Made by a program: the position numbers and the translations under genes
Part shown: one piece after another, positions 26,801 to 34,995 of the stretch
How positions within the stretch are numbered: the first letter of the stretch is position 1
How the letters are laid out: each line of letters starts with the position of its first letter
The notes under the pieces: model-generated
Database searches by the model: none
Told to the model about the DNA's origin: nothing
Seen by the model: the letters and a program-made list of their open reading frames with translations, nothing else
DNA from: Actinomycetota bacterium
GTDB taxonomy: Bacteria; Actinomycetota; Actinomycetes; Propionibacteriales; Propionibacteriaceae
Reading direction: 5' to 3'
Length of the DNA: 44,037 nt
NCBI GenBank assembly: GCA_020161015.1
Contig: JAIUOT010000044.1
Coordinates: 1-44,037, forward strand

Positions 26801-26842
26801 TTCCGGTTCGGCTTCCAGGGAGTGTCCGTCGACCCGGCGTGA
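23828..26842 (+). CDS. Beta-galactosidase, glycoside hydrolase family 2 (LacZ type)
   Basis: A 1004-residue GH2 enzyme of LacZ size and domain order. There is a jelly-roll N-terminal domain (WKFHYAMNP, VPGHIQLQGYGRPQYTN), an immunoglobulin-like domain, then a TIM barrel with INGRRIVFNGVNRHEF, the acid/base glutamate in MWSCGNES (about residue 447) and the nucleophile in LCEYAHAMGNS (about residue 513). Domain 5 ends with the typical WYGEGPEESYVDRR segment. There is no signal peptide, so it hydrolyses imported galactosides in the cytoplasm. The GTG start is coupled to the permease stop. Confidence 0.94.
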   Translation: MTFDIARIADPTYVSENRLPAHSDHRWFADAAEAASGTSSFEQGLNGVWKFHYAMNPAEAVAGFEAAGFDCSGWDDIEVPGHIQLQGYGRPQYTNVQYPWDGLETLEPPGVPQRFNPVASYLRTFTLDRSLAGGERLSVSFLGAESAVAVWLNGIWIGYGTDTFTPSEFDLTEALVDGENTLAVQVFRFSAGSWIEDQDFYRFSGLFRDVVLYRRPAVHAEDIQVMTEVADDLAEAVVSVRVTLAGRGSVRATLAGVDGLTDAGDGTLTVRVPAPRLWSAEDPHLYDLVIEVLDDAGQLVEYVPQQVGVRRFGIEDGLLKINGRRIVFNGVNRHEFGLQGRVMTREQTEADIRLIKAHNINAVRTSHYPNNSFFYELCDRYGLYVIDEMNLEGHGSWDNHRLGRIPIEDVVPGDRPEWRDALLDRAANMYQRDKNHACIVMWSCGNESFGGTNILAVADWFRANDTRPVHYEGVHWDPRYPQTTDVTSQMYTPAAEVETYLATHRDKPFILCEYAHAMGNSFGAVDAYVDLAYREPLFQGGFIWDFADQAIRLVDRHGREFFGYGGDCGDRPADFEFSANGVFFADHTPTPKLQEVRYLYQPFRIAISRDGVEVENRLLFTSSAAYECVATLAREGEVLAEQVVETDVAPGETRTYRLPLELPDQAGEFTVEVSFRLGASTDWAPADHQVAWEQAVFGQRLVEPAGNRPPELIEGIHNIGVRGEHFSALFSRLYGGLVSYRYGPTPEEGRELLRGIPRPNFWHAPTSNERGWGAPFVDGPWLLASRYATARLEDPRVRVHPDAVEVRYTYDLPTTPASECEVAYRVSGDGRIEVTVTVRPGDGLPDMPEFGLLLAADADLRRLRWYGEGPEESYVDRRRGARLGVYSGEVAAQLTPYVRPQEAGSHTGVRWAEVTDDDGAGLRFDCAGGMEFSALPWTPFEIENALHPNELPPIHRTVLRPALMRRGVAGDDSWGARTHPEYRLPVGQNLTFRFGFQGVSVDPA

Positions 26843-26982
26843 CGCTGGCGGCTGCAGCGCGGTCCACCTGCCCCGGGGTTCGCTGCTGGCGAAGCGGAGG
26901 CGGACCTCCTACGGCATCCGGAGGACGTTCGCCGGTCGCTGGCGGGCGAGGTACTCGGCGAGTGGTCGCCACGGTGCCTGAG

Positions 26983-27441
26983 TGCGGAGGGATCGGTCCG
27001 GGCCCGATCCCGGTGCTCGGCCTGATCAACCTCGTCGCCGTCATGGTGTCGCTGGCCTTCTCCGGTCCGCTGTCGGACCGGATCGGTCGCCGCAAGCCCA
27101 TCGTCATCGCCGCGGCGGTCGTGATGGGCGTCGCGATGATCGTTCCGTTGCTCCTGCCCACGGTGACCGGGATGATCGTGTTCACCGCGATCTGCAGTCT
27201 CGGGTTCGGTGCGTACATGTCCGTCGACGCCGCGTTGATGAGCGAGGTCCTGCCCTCCGAGGGAACGTTCGCGAAGCACCTCGGCGTCCTCAACATCGCC
27301 GCCACCCTCCCTCAGACGATCGGCCCCTTCCTCGGCGGGGCCATCGTGGTCGCGTTCGGCTATTCCGCCCTTTTCCCGGTCGCCGTCCTGCTCGCCGTGG
27401 CGGGCGCAGTCTCCATCGTCCCGATCAAGTCCGTCCGATAG
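26983..27441 (+). pseudogene. MFS transporter remnant (C-terminal third)
   Basis: The reading frame gives the last four or so membrane helices of a major facilitator sugar permease: the cytoplasmic loop signature GPLSDRIGRRKP, then FGAYMSVDAALMSEVLP and TLPQTIGPFLGGAIV. The first two-thirds are missing; the bases 26843-26982 before it do not look like MFS sequence. The fragment ends 11 bases before the hexosaminidase start, so it is a deletion remnant inside an operon. Confidence 0.8.
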
Positions 27442-27452
27442 GAATTGCGAAC

Positions 27453-29090
27453 ATGACTCTTCCGATCGTTCCGGCACCCGCCCACGCCACCGAACTGACT
27501 GACCACGTCGAACTCGGGGGCGACGGCCTGAGTGTTGTCGCCTGTCCCAGGGAGCTCTTCGTCACGGCGCAGCGCTTCGTCGACGATGTGAAACTGGAGA
27601 CCGGGCTCGCGCTGTCCCTCGCGACAGCGGCGCCCGGGGCCCCAGCCATCACGGTTGCCCTGGCCGGGGACGGCCTCGACGCCGTCGCCCCTGCGGGCGG
27701 AGTCCGCGCCGACGGCAAGTCGGGCACGGACGGCGACGAGCGCCACGGCATCAGCATCACCACCGACGGGTTGCGGGTGTGGGGCACCACCGTCGAGGGT
27801 GTCCACCGTGGCCTGACCTCGCTCCGCCAACTCATCGCCGCGGGCGCGCACGACGGTGTCGCGACGCTGCCGACGGCGGAGATCGTCGACGGTCCCCGGT
27901 TCGGCTGGCGCGGACTCTCCCTCGACGTCGTCCGCACCTTCCACGGCCCCGAGACGGTGCGCCGGGTCATCGACATGTGCTCGCTGCACAAGCTCAACGT
28001 GCTGCACCTGCACCTGAGTGACGATCAGGGCTGGCGGATCGAGGTTCCGTCTCGTCCCGAGTTGACCGCGATCGGCGGGGCCGGTGCGATGGGCGATCGT
28101 CGGGGCGGCTTCTACTCGCTGGCCGAGCTGGCCGGGTTGGTCGAGTACGCGGCTGCGCGCTTCGTCACGCTGGTGCCGGAGATCGACATGCCCGGACACA
28201 CCGGGGCCATCTTCCGGGCCTATCCTGAACTCGCGCCGATGGACAGCGCGTTCGGTGAGGTGGCCCCGGGGCTCGCGATCGGGACCCTCGACCCGCAGCG
28301 CGCGGAGACGTGGACCTTCGTCGAAGACGTCTTGGACGCGGTCGTCCCCCAGTTCCCGCAGAGCGCCTACGTCCACGTCGGTGGCGACGAGGCGTTCGGC
28401 ATGGCCGACGAGGCCCACGCGGCGTTCGTCGAGCGGGCCATCGGGCTGGTCCGCGCCCGCGCTCGGCTCGCGGTCGGCTGGCAGGAGGTGGCCCGGGCCG
28501 CTATCGGGCCGGACGACATCGCCCAGTACTGGATCGACTCGCGCGAGCCCGGCGACATGATGGACAACGAGGCCCTCCAGGCCATGATCCCGGCGGAGAT
28601 GCTGCCGCTGATCGCCGAGACGATGGCCAAGGCCGAACACGACCTGCCGCGCGCGCTCGAGGCGGGCGTGAGGCTCCTGATCTCCCCGATCAGCCGCCTG
28701 TACTTCGATCAGCCCCACGCCGAAGCGTCCGCCGACCCCGCCCAGGAGGAGATGCGGGCACGGGTCGGGCTGCCGGTCTACCCGGCGATGTCGCTGCGGC
28801 ACGGGGTGGAGTGGGACCCTGTCGATGACACCCCGGGAGTGGACTCCGACGACCAGATCGCCGGCGTCGAAGCCGCGATCTGGTGCGAGACCATCGCTAA
28901 CCGCGATGAACTCGAGTTCATGCTCCTCCCGCGCCTGGGTGGCGCGGCCGAGAAGGGCTGGGTCCGCCGCGGGGCCACGGACTGGAGCGACTACGCCGGG
29001 CGCCTCGCCGCCCAGGCGGCGCTCTGGGACGCCCGCGGCTGGAACTGGTTCGCTTCGGCTGCCGTCCCTTGGGCGGCGAAGGCGGTCTGA
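27453..29090 (+). CDS. Beta-N-acetylhexosaminidase, glycoside hydrolase family 20
   Basis: A 545-residue GH20 enzyme. Residues 1 to about 135 are the alpha/beta GH20b domain; then GPRFGWRGLSLDVVRTF opens the barrel, HKLNVLHLHLSDDQGWRIE follows, and the catalytic pair is in YVHVGGDEAFG (Asp312, Glu313). It releases terminal GlcNAc or GalNAc, with the substrate acetamido group acting as nucleophile. No signal peptide is seen, so it acts inside the cell on imported oligosaccharides, beside the beta-galactosidase. The ATG at 27453 has AGGA 9 bases upstream. Confidence 0.93.
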   Translation: MTLPIVPAPAHATELTDHVELGGDGLSVVACPRELFVTAQRFVDDVKLETGLALSLATAAPGAPAITVALAGDGLDAVAPAGGVRADGKSGTDGDERHGISITTDGLRVWGTTVEGVHRGLTSLRQLIAAGAHDGVATLPTAEIVDGPRFGWRGLSLDVVRTFHGPETVRRVIDMCSLHKLNVLHLHLSDDQGWRIEVPSRPELTAIGGAGAMGDRRGGFYSLAELAGLVEYAAARFVTLVPEIDMPGHTGAIFRAYPELAPMDSAFGEVAPGLAIGTLDPQRAETWTFVEDVLDAVVPQFPQSAYVHVGGDEAFGMADEAHAAFVERAIGLVRARARLAVGWQEVARAAIGPDDIAQYWIDSREPGDMMDNEALQAMIPAEMLPLIAETMAKAEHDLPRALEAGVRLLISPISRLYFDQPHAEASADPAQEEMRARVGLPVYPAMSLRHGVEWDPVDDTPGVDSDDQIAGVEAAIWCETIANRDELEFMLLPRLGGAAEKGWVRRGATDWSDYAGRLAAQAALWDARGWNWFASAAVPWAAKAV

Positions 29091-29583
29091 CTCGACGCCG
29101 GTGTGCTGTTCCCGGCCCAGACCGCCGAGCTGACCGCGCACCGCGACCGGCTCAACCCCGCCGACACCGCCCCGCCGCAAAGCCAACTGACCCGCCCGGG
29201 CTCCGGAGAGGAGGCTTCGCGGGCGCCCCTGCATGAGGCACCTCTCGGCCCCGACCCGCCACCAACGACGCTGCTCGTGTCGTGCCTGCGCCGGGTCTGG
29301 CGGGTGTGGAGCTCAGTCGGCCTCGAAGCCCCCGCTGAGCAGCGTCAGGGTTGTGATCACGCCGCCGGCGACGGCGCCACGCAGTGCGCGGGGAACGGCG
29401 ATTCCCGCTCTTCCGGCACCCCGCCGGGCAAGGTCCCGGCGACCCCATGTCCGAATAGCGACCGGACCTGGTTCTCCGTGGGCCCGAGCCTGGGTCGCCC
29501 GCAACGCCCGAGCGGAGGGCCGCCCGGACCCGGCCGACGTCCCGGCGGCCCCACCGTCGCCCGAGACTGCCATTCAGGAGGAG
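29091..29583. other. Gene-poor stretch between the hexosaminidase and the IS256 remnant
   Basis: No frame here gives a recognisable protein on either strand. It is very GC-rich, and its 3' part presumably includes the missing left end and N-terminal transposase codons of the IS256-type element. Confidence 0.4.
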
Positions 29584-30700
29584 ATGACCGATCACCTGGG
29601 CTACGGCAAGCACGCTGTGGAGGGCCGTAACGGCGGGAACTCCGGTAACGGGACGCGTGCCAAGACGGTGGTCACCGACAACTGTGGCGAGGTCGAGATC
29701 AGTGTGCCGAGAGATCGCCAGGGCAGCTTCGAAACCCAGCTGGTCGGTAAGCGTCAGCGCCGGCTCTCGGATGTGGACACGTTGGTGATCAGCCTGTTCG
29801 CGAAGGGCCTGACGACCGGGGAGATCAGCGCGCATCCGGCTGAGGTGTCCGGCGCGTCGGTGAGCAAGGACACGATCAGCCGGATCACCGACAAGATCGT
29901 CGAGGAGATGAACACCTGGTGGGCCCGGCCGTTGGAGTCGATCTACGCGGCGATCTTCATCGACGCCATCGTGGTCAAGGTGCGGGACGGGCAGGTCGCC
30001 AACCAGCCGTTCTACGCTGCGCTCGGGGTCGATCTGGACGGTCACAAGGACATTCTCGGAATCTGGCCCGGGCAGGGTGGCGGGGAATCGGCCAAGTACT
30101 GGCTGGCCGTACTCACCGACCAGGAAGAACCGCGGCGTCACCGACGTGTTCTTCCTGGTCTGTGACGGATTGAAGGGGCTGCCCGACAGCGTCACCGCGG
30201 TGTTCCCGCGGACCACGGTTCAGACCTGCATCATCCACCTGATCCGCAACACCTTCCGCTACGCCTCCCGGAAGTACTGGGACCAGATCAGCCACGACCT
30301 GAAGCCGGTGTACACCGCCCCGGCCGGGACGCGGCCGAGCACGAACTGGACGTGTTCCTGGACAAGTGGGGCCGGCCCTACCCGGCGATCGTCGGGCTGT
30401 GGCGTAACGCCTGGGAAGAGTTCACCCCGTTCCTGGCCTATACGCGACGTCGAGATCCGCCGGGTCCTGTGTTCCACCAACGCGATCGAGAGCCTGAACG
30501 CCCGCTACCGGCGCGCGGTCCGGGCCCGGGTCCACTTCCCCAGCGAGCAGGCCGCGATGAAGACCCGGTACCTGGTCACCCGATCACTGGACCCCAAAGG
30601 CACCGGTCAGACACGATGGGCTGTGCGGTGGAAGCCAGCCCTCAACGCCTTCGCCGTCACCTTCGCCGACCGCATGCCCGCGGCCACGAAGAACCGCTAA
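29584..30700 (+). pseudogene. IS256-family transposase, multiply frameshifted
   Basis: The protein is a mutator-type IS256 transposase. Visible are EEMTDHLGYGKHA, RLSDVDTLVISLFAKGLTTGEI, then FIDAIVVKVRDGQ (first catalytic Asp), FFLVCDGLKGLPDSV (second Asp), CIIHLIRNTFRYASRKYW and CSTNAIESLNARYRRA (catalytic Glu). These lie in different frames, with shifts at about 30121-30124, 30323 and 30442, and the first 60 or so residues are missing. The product cannot be active. Confidence 0.9.
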
Positions 30701-30735
30701 AGATGAACGCCACTTACACCTTCATCGGACAGACC
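29584..30735 (+). mobile_element. Decayed IS256-type insertion sequence
   Basis: The element covers the broken transposase and about 35 bases beyond its stop, where TTACACC and CGGACAGACCCC resemble IS256-family right ends. I could not match a left inverted repeat or a target duplication, so the left border is uncertain. Confidence 0.6.
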
Positions 30736-30953
30736 CCGTTTTGGATGCACTCCGAGGTTGCGTGCGACACCCGACGACCAGCGCCTCGTGCTGGTCGAGG
30801 ACCCTAGTTGTCGGCACGCCACGCGGCGCCGGGCGTACTGGGCCTTGGGGACGGGCACGTCGGCGTCGAGGTAGTCGGGTGGCCCCAAGTGTAGAGATGT
30901 GTAGGTGCGTATAGCGGAACACTATACTTAGGTCCAACCTGTTAGGAGATGCC
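30736..30953. other. Intergenic stretch with the promoter of the AAA ATPase gene
   Basis: No gene is recognised. Near its end TATACT (30923-30928) is a good -10 and overlaps an inverted repeat TATAG-N7-CTATA (30910-30926), a likely operator. The minus strand at 30740-30885 reads PDYLDADVPVPKAQYARRRVA for a short distance, perhaps a decayed gene end, but I cannot name it. Confidence 0.45.
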
Positions 30954-32120
30954 GTGGATGCCGTCAGGAATCCCTACGTGCCCGGGGCTGGCCGCAAGCC
31001 GTCAGCGCTCGTTGGACGCGATGCCGAGCTGGCTGCCTGGTCGGTTGCCCTCCAGAGATGCGAGCGGGGGATCACTGACCAGCCGCTGGTCTTGTTCGGT
31101 CTGCGCGGTGTCGGCAAGACGGTGCTGTTGACGCAGTTACGCCACGACGCCCAAGCCCGCAACTGGCTCGTGGTTCAGGTAGAGGCGGGCGCCGGCCGAA
31201 GTCTCCGAGAGCTGCTGGGCGAAGGGCTCTATGAGCCGCTGTCCGACATCGCGAAACCATCCGCTGGCCAGAGGCTACTCAGGGCGCTCCGAACCGCGGT
31301 CTCCTTCAAGGCCTCCTACGATGCCGCAGGCACTTGGACGTTTGGGCTCGATCTGGCCGACGCCTCCGGAGGTGGTGCCGACAGCGGGATCCTTGAGACC
31401 GACCTGAAGCGGATCATCAAGGATGTTGCACTCGCAGCCGGCGAATCCCACGTCGGGCTGGCCGTCCTGATCGATGAGGCTCAGGATCTCTCCAGCGATG
31501 AACTCACCACACTCGCGGTCGTCGCCCAGAGCGCGGCCCAAGACAATTGGCCGGTCCTCTTCGCGATGGCCGGCCTCCCGAGGCTTCCGCAGACGTTGGC
31601 GGAGGCCAAGTCGTACACCGAGCGATTCCAGTTCAGCCACATCGAACGTCTGTCAACCGAGGACGCCAAGGCAGCCATCCTCCGCCCAGCCGATGCGGAG
31701 GGCGTGAGTTGGGCGCCAGATGCACTGGAACTCGTCGTCAACAGCTCTGGCCGGTACCCCTACTTCATCCAGCAGTTTGGTCAAGAGGCCTGGAACGTTG
31801 CGACTGGGTCTCAGATCGAACAGCCCGATGCCCGATTGGGGGTCGCCTTGGGTCAGAACAAGCTCGACTCGGGGTTCTTCCGATCGAGGTGGGACCGGAC
31901 CACGGCGGCAGAGAAGAAGTATCTGCGCGCGATGTGTCCGGAAGGCGACATCGGTGTCGGCTCCGGGGAGGTAGCAAATCGCCTTCGGAAGACGATCAAC
32001 GCCCTTGGCCCTGTCCGAGCCAATCTTATCCACAAGGGTCTCGTGTACGCCCCCGACCACGGGATCATTGCCTTCACCGTTCCCGGCATGACCGAGTTCA
32101 TCGGAAGACAGCCGGAATAG
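30954..32120 (+). CDS. AAA ATPase of the Cdc6/Orc1-like type, function unknown
   Basis: A 388-residue ATP-binding protein. It has RDAELAAW, then Walker A LFGLRGVGKTVLL, Walker B AVLIDEAQDLSSDE and a sensor-like segment FAMAGLPRLPQTL, followed by a helical lid and a C-terminal region that looks like a winged helix (ANLIHKGLVYAPDHGIIAFTVPGM). This layout is common in stand-alone actinobacterial ATPases related to archaeal Cdc6 and to STAND proteins. The GTG at 30954 has AGGAG 5 bases upstream. Lying between an IS remnant and an attachment-like block, with lower GC than its neighbours, it looks like mobile-element cargo. Confidence 0.75.
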   Translation: MDAVRNPYVPGAGRKPSALVGRDAELAAWSVALQRCERGITDQPLVLFGLRGVGKTVLLTQLRHDAQARNWLVVQVEAGAGRSLRELLGEGLYEPLSDIAKPSAGQRLLRALRTAVSFKASYDAAGTWTFGLDLADASGGGADSGILETDLKRIIKDVALAAGESHVGLAVLIDEAQDLSSDELTTLAVVAQSAAQDNWPVLFAMAGLPRLPQTLAEAKSYTERFQFSHIERLSTEDAKAAILRPADAEGVSWAPDALELVVNSSGRYPYFIQQFGQEAWNVATGSQIEQPDARLGVALGQNKLDSGFFRSRWDRTTAAEKKYLRAMCPEGDIGVGSGEVANRLRKTINALGPVRANLIHKGLVYAPDHGIIAFTVPGMTEFIGRQPE

Positions 32121-33103
32121 TCCCAGCACTCGAGAGCCTCTGATGAGCGCTGCGCGAGCTCAGTCTGACGTCGTCGCCGTACCGAACCTCGGAGAATCCT
32201 GCCCCACATCTGCCCCACGAGGCTCGGGTGGCGCCGCAGGAACTGCACATAACGCCTAGTGAGAGGCATATTCGATCGCGTCCCGTGGGAGGTTCAACTC
32301 TTCTCTCGCGCACCGTAAGGTGCTTCTGGCTAGGGCAAACACGAAATCGCGAGTCCTCTCTCGTGACCGTTGTTGACCAGACCCGAATCTCTCTGGCTAG
32401 GGCTTTCGCTCGGCGTGGTGGGGCAGTCTCGGGTCAGGTGAGCCCTCTCGTAGCCACTCCTGCCCCACGGAAATGGTTCGGCAAAACCGCCTTTGACTAG
32501 GTGCGGAAGGTGGTCGGACGTCCCCGGTAAGGGCCGCCCTGCCCCACGGCGAACTGAAGAATGGCACGCCTCCTGGCTGGGGTGGAGCCTGGCAGATCAG
32601 ACCAGTGCTTGTTCGACTTGGTGGGGGCGCGACGAGGGTGATCGTCCGCGGACACATGGTGATCATCCGCACCAAAGAGCCAGAGGAGGCACGCCAAGAG
32701 GACGTCCCATTCCATCCTTCCGCCTTCTCATTGCAGCGGACAACCGCGGACACCACACACCTTCTAGGGGTGATGCCGTCGTTGCTGGATCAGCGTGGAG
32801 GCGCACCGCCTGCGAGAGCGAGCATGAGGCCGAGACTGGCGAGAAGCCCGGTCCGCCACAGCGTGAGCAAGGGCGGTCTCGAAGGCGACCCGGTCGAGGG
32901 GTACTCGAGCATCTTGGTCATGGAGTTGACGACGGTCGGTGTGGTGGTTCGTCTGAGTAGCTCGAAGGCGGCCTCGAACCCGTCGGTTTCCGCGCTGCTG
33001 GTGAGCGCGCCCGGGACGAGTATTCACCCCGGCATCTCTTTTCCACGCCCACTGTCGCCGTGCTAGCTTCAGCGGTGATGCCGGTCCGGTGACAGGGGTG
33101 GGA
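32121..33103. other. Gene-free stretch holding attachment-like block A
   Basis: About 980 bases with no convincing gene. The left part (32200-32550) holds the repeat block described separately. On the minus strand, 32868-33010 reads TDGFEAAFELLRRTTTPTVV and then NSMTKMLEYP, with one frame change a short plausible protein piece that I cannot identify. Short ORFs starting MPL on the minus strand are by-products of the repeats. Confidence 0.5.
32200..32340 (+). repeat. Attachment-site-like block A (homologous to block B)
   Basis: Two TGCCCCAC boxes (32200, 32211) are followed 87 bases after the first by a 27-base core at 32287-32313, then by AGGGCAAAC at 32332. The core reads like the T arm and 3' acceptor strand of a tRNA: T-loop TTCAACT and acceptor CTCGCGC plus A. 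More boxes lie to the right at 32418 (reverse), 32461 and 32540. A small hairpin GCCT-N6-AGGC lies before the core. Compared with block B the core differs by one base in 27. Confidence 0.7.
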
Positions 33104-33832
33104 GTGCACGAGTCGGATGGTCGCCAGTCCGCGACGAAGGGATTGTCCGACCGGTTGCGGCAGTGGATCACGACGGATCTGGCGCCTGGCGCGCAGTTGC
33201 CCTCGGAACCGGAGCTGGCCAGCAGCCACGGAGTGTCCCGGTCCTCGATCAGGGAAGCGCTGAAGGCTCTCGAGCAGGACGGGCTGGTCTACTCGGTGCG
33301 CGGGCGGGGCAGGTTCGTCTCCCCGATGGGCACGGTGAGCGTCGACCGACCGGTCACCCGTTACGAGTCCACGACCGCGATGCTGGAGTCGCTCGGATTC
33401 TCGATCACCACCGCCGTGCTGGATGTGCAAGAGACACAGGCGGACGGGCGTGCCGCCGAGCTGCTCGATCTCGCTCCGGGTGCTCCAGTGATCGCGCTGA
33501 CTCGCTTGCGGGTCTCAGGGGACCGGCCCCTGGTCTTCTCCCAGAACATCGTGCCCCGGATGGCGCTGCCGGGCCCGATCCGTTACCGCGACTGGTCGGC
33601 GTCGCTGACGGCCGCGTTGGAGGCGCACGGCCACCACCTGGCCACTTCTGCGGCGCGCATCACGGCGTCCGCGCTCCCCGTTGACCTCGCCGGGAAGTAC
33701 CACCTGGAAGGTCTCGATCCCTGGCTGTTGATCGAGGAGACCTCCTTCACCCGGGCCGGTGACCGCATGCTCTACTCGCGCGACTACCACCGCGGGGACC
33801 TGATCGGCTTCAACGTTCTGCGGACGAGCTGA
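33104..33832 (+). CDS. GntR-family regulator, HutC/UTRA subfamily
   Basis: A 242-residue regulator with the GntR winged helix (LRQWITTDLAPGAQLPSEPELA, then SRSSIREALKALEQDGLVY and RGRGRFV) and a UTRA sensor domain from about residue 85, including PVIALTRLRVSGDRPL and the final YSRDYHRGDLIGF. UTRA domains bind sugar phosphates, and FrlR of Bacillus belongs to this subfamily. Several in-frame GTG codons exist; the one at 33104 has AGGGG 5 bases upstream. It probably controls the SIS gene just downstream through the inverted repeat at 33900-33920. Confidence 0.9.
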   Translation: MHESDGRQSATKGLSDRLRQWITTDLAPGAQLPSEPELASSHGVSRSSIREALKALEQDGLVYSVRGRGRFVSPMGTVSVDRPVTRYESTTAMLESLGFSITTAVLDVQETQADGRAAELLDLAPGAPVIALTRLRVSGDRPLVFSQNIVPRMALPGPIRYRDWSASLTAALEAHGHHLATSAARITASALPVDLAGKYHLEGLDPWLLIEETSFTRAGDRMLYSRDYHRGDLIGFNVLRTS

Positions 33833-33899
33833 CCTCCGTCCCCTGTCGGTTCCGGAGGGATTTCCGGGGTTTCCGCACGCCCACGCCTGCCCTATGGTA

Positions 33900-33925
33900 G
33901 GACAACACCTAGAGTTGTCCGACAA
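33900..33925 (+). promoter_or_regulatory. Likely operator of the GntR regulator upstream of the first SIS gene
   Basis: GGACAAC (33900-33906) and GTTGTCC (33914-33920) form an exact inverted repeat with a 7-base spacer, and TTGTC-C-GACAA (33915-33925) forms a second symmetry sharing the middle half-site. It lies just after a possible -10 (TATGGT) and 10 bases before the start codon of the SIS gene. Confidence 0.65.
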
Positions 33926-33935
33926 GAGGAGCCAC

Positions 33936-34952
33936 ATGTTCAACATCGACCCCCAGCACCACTTCGACACCCAGCGTCTCGCCGTCGCTCAGTCCGCCGC
34001 GATCCGCCGAACCGCCGCCACCGAGGTCGCCCGAGGACTCGACAACGTCTTCTTCGCCAGTGCGGGCGGGGTCGCGTTGCTCACCTACCCGGCGGCCAGG
34101 CTGCTGCAGCAGCGCTCGTCGCTCCCGGTCTTCATCGAACGCGCGGCAGAACTCGCCGCCACGGAGAACGCGAACCTCGGGCCGCGGTCGCTGGTCGTGC
34201 TCTGCTCGGTCTCGGGCACCACCAAGGAAGCGGTCGCGATGATGAAGGCGGCGCAGGCCAGGGGCGCCCACGTGCTGACCTTCACCGGCACGCCCGAAAC
34301 GCCGCTGGCCACCTTGTCGGACATCAACATTGCCACTCCGGCGGCAGACGACACCTCCAGCGAGACCTACCTGATCCAGACCCTCGTGCTGGCCCTGGCG
34401 CTGATGGAGGCGCGCGGTGAGTTTTCCGGGCTGGACGAGATCCTCACTGATCTGGCGTTGCTGCCGTCGGCGCTGGTTGCGGCGAAGCAGGAGTTCGAGC
34501 CGCGGGCCCAGGAGTTGGCCGCGGCCCTGGTCGGCCGGGACCGCCCGCTGATGTTCACCGGGGCCGGCGGCGCCTGGTACGAGGCCTGGTACTTCGCGAT
34601 GTGCATCCTGGAGGAGATGCAGTGGATCTGGACGCGCCCGATCCATGCCTCGGACTTCTTCCACGGCACCTTCGAGCTCGTGGAGAAGGACGTGGCGGTG
34701 GTGCTGCTCACCGGCGAGGACGCGAGTCGTCCGCTGGCCGAGAGGGTGAAGGCTTTCGTGCCGGGAACCGGCGGCGATCTCTTCGTCATCGATACCGCGG
34801 AGTTTGAGTTGGCCGGAATCGGAGCGACCACCCGCGCCCTGGTCTCGCCGGTCGTCCTGGCGACGGTGCTGGAGCGGCTGAGCGTGCATGTGGAGGCACT
34901 GACCGGGCATCCGCTGACCACCCGCCGGTACTACAAGCGGATGGAGTACTGA
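33936..34952 (+). CDS. SIS-domain sugar isomerase/deglycase, FrlB-like (paralogue 1)
   Basis: A 338-residue protein with two SIS folds, as in fructosamine-6-phosphate deglycases such as FrlB. The first SIS domain has SVSGTTKEAVAMMKAA; the second has FTGAGGAWYEAWYFAM, MQWIWTRPIHASDFFHGTFELVEKD and LLTGEDASRPLAERV, and the chain ends RRYYKRMEY, close to the FrlB ending as I recall it. In FrlB the second-domain motif is SGEFRHGP; here Asp240 replaces the glutamate while His243 is kept. The expected reaction splits a 6-phosphorylated Amadori adduct into glucose 6-phosphate and an amine. The ATG at 33936 has AAGAGGAG upstream. It forms its own transcript behind the GntR-type operator. Confidence 0.82.
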   Translation: MFNIDPQHHFDTQRLAVAQSAAIRRTAATEVARGLDNVFFASAGGVALLTYPAARLLQQRSSLPVFIERAAELAATENANLGPRSLVVLCSVSGTTKEAVAMMKAAQARGAHVLTFTGTPETPLATLSDINIATPAADDTSSETYLIQTLVLALALMEARGEFSGLDEILTDLALLPSALVAAKQEFEPRAQELAAALVGRDRPLMFTGAGGAWYEAWYFAMCILEEMQWIWTRPIHASDFFHGTFELVEKDVAVVLLTGEDASRPLAERVKAFVPGTGGDLFVIDTAEFELAGIGATTRALVSPVVLATVLERLSVHVEALTGHPLTTRRYYKRMEY

Positions 34953-34966
34953 GCGCACTGCCGGGA

Positions 34967-34992
34967 GGCGGGATCGCTGCGGCGATCCCGCC
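34967..34992. terminator. Bidirectional terminator hairpin between convergent genes
   Basis: Perfect 11-base arms (34967-34977 and 34982-34992) with loop TGCG lie in the 43-base gap between the ends of the SIS gene and the convergent lacI gene, placed to stop both transcripts. Confidence 0.75.
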
Positions 34993-34995
34993 GAC

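Noticed and set aside
27360-29234. 624-codon open frame antisense to the hexosaminidase
   Set aside because: Compositional shadow of the GH20 gene with no motifs or ribosome site.
29313-29573. Small minus-strand ORF ending VITTLTLLSGGFEAD as a peptide gene
   Set aside because: No ribosome site at its start, arginine- and alanine-rich shadow composition, and no recognised partner genes.
32287-32313. Complete tRNA gene at the attachment-like core
   Set aside because: The T arm and acceptor 3' strand fit, but no D arm, anticodon arm or adjacent 5' acceptor strand can be drawn within tRNA length; the same holds at 43251-43277.
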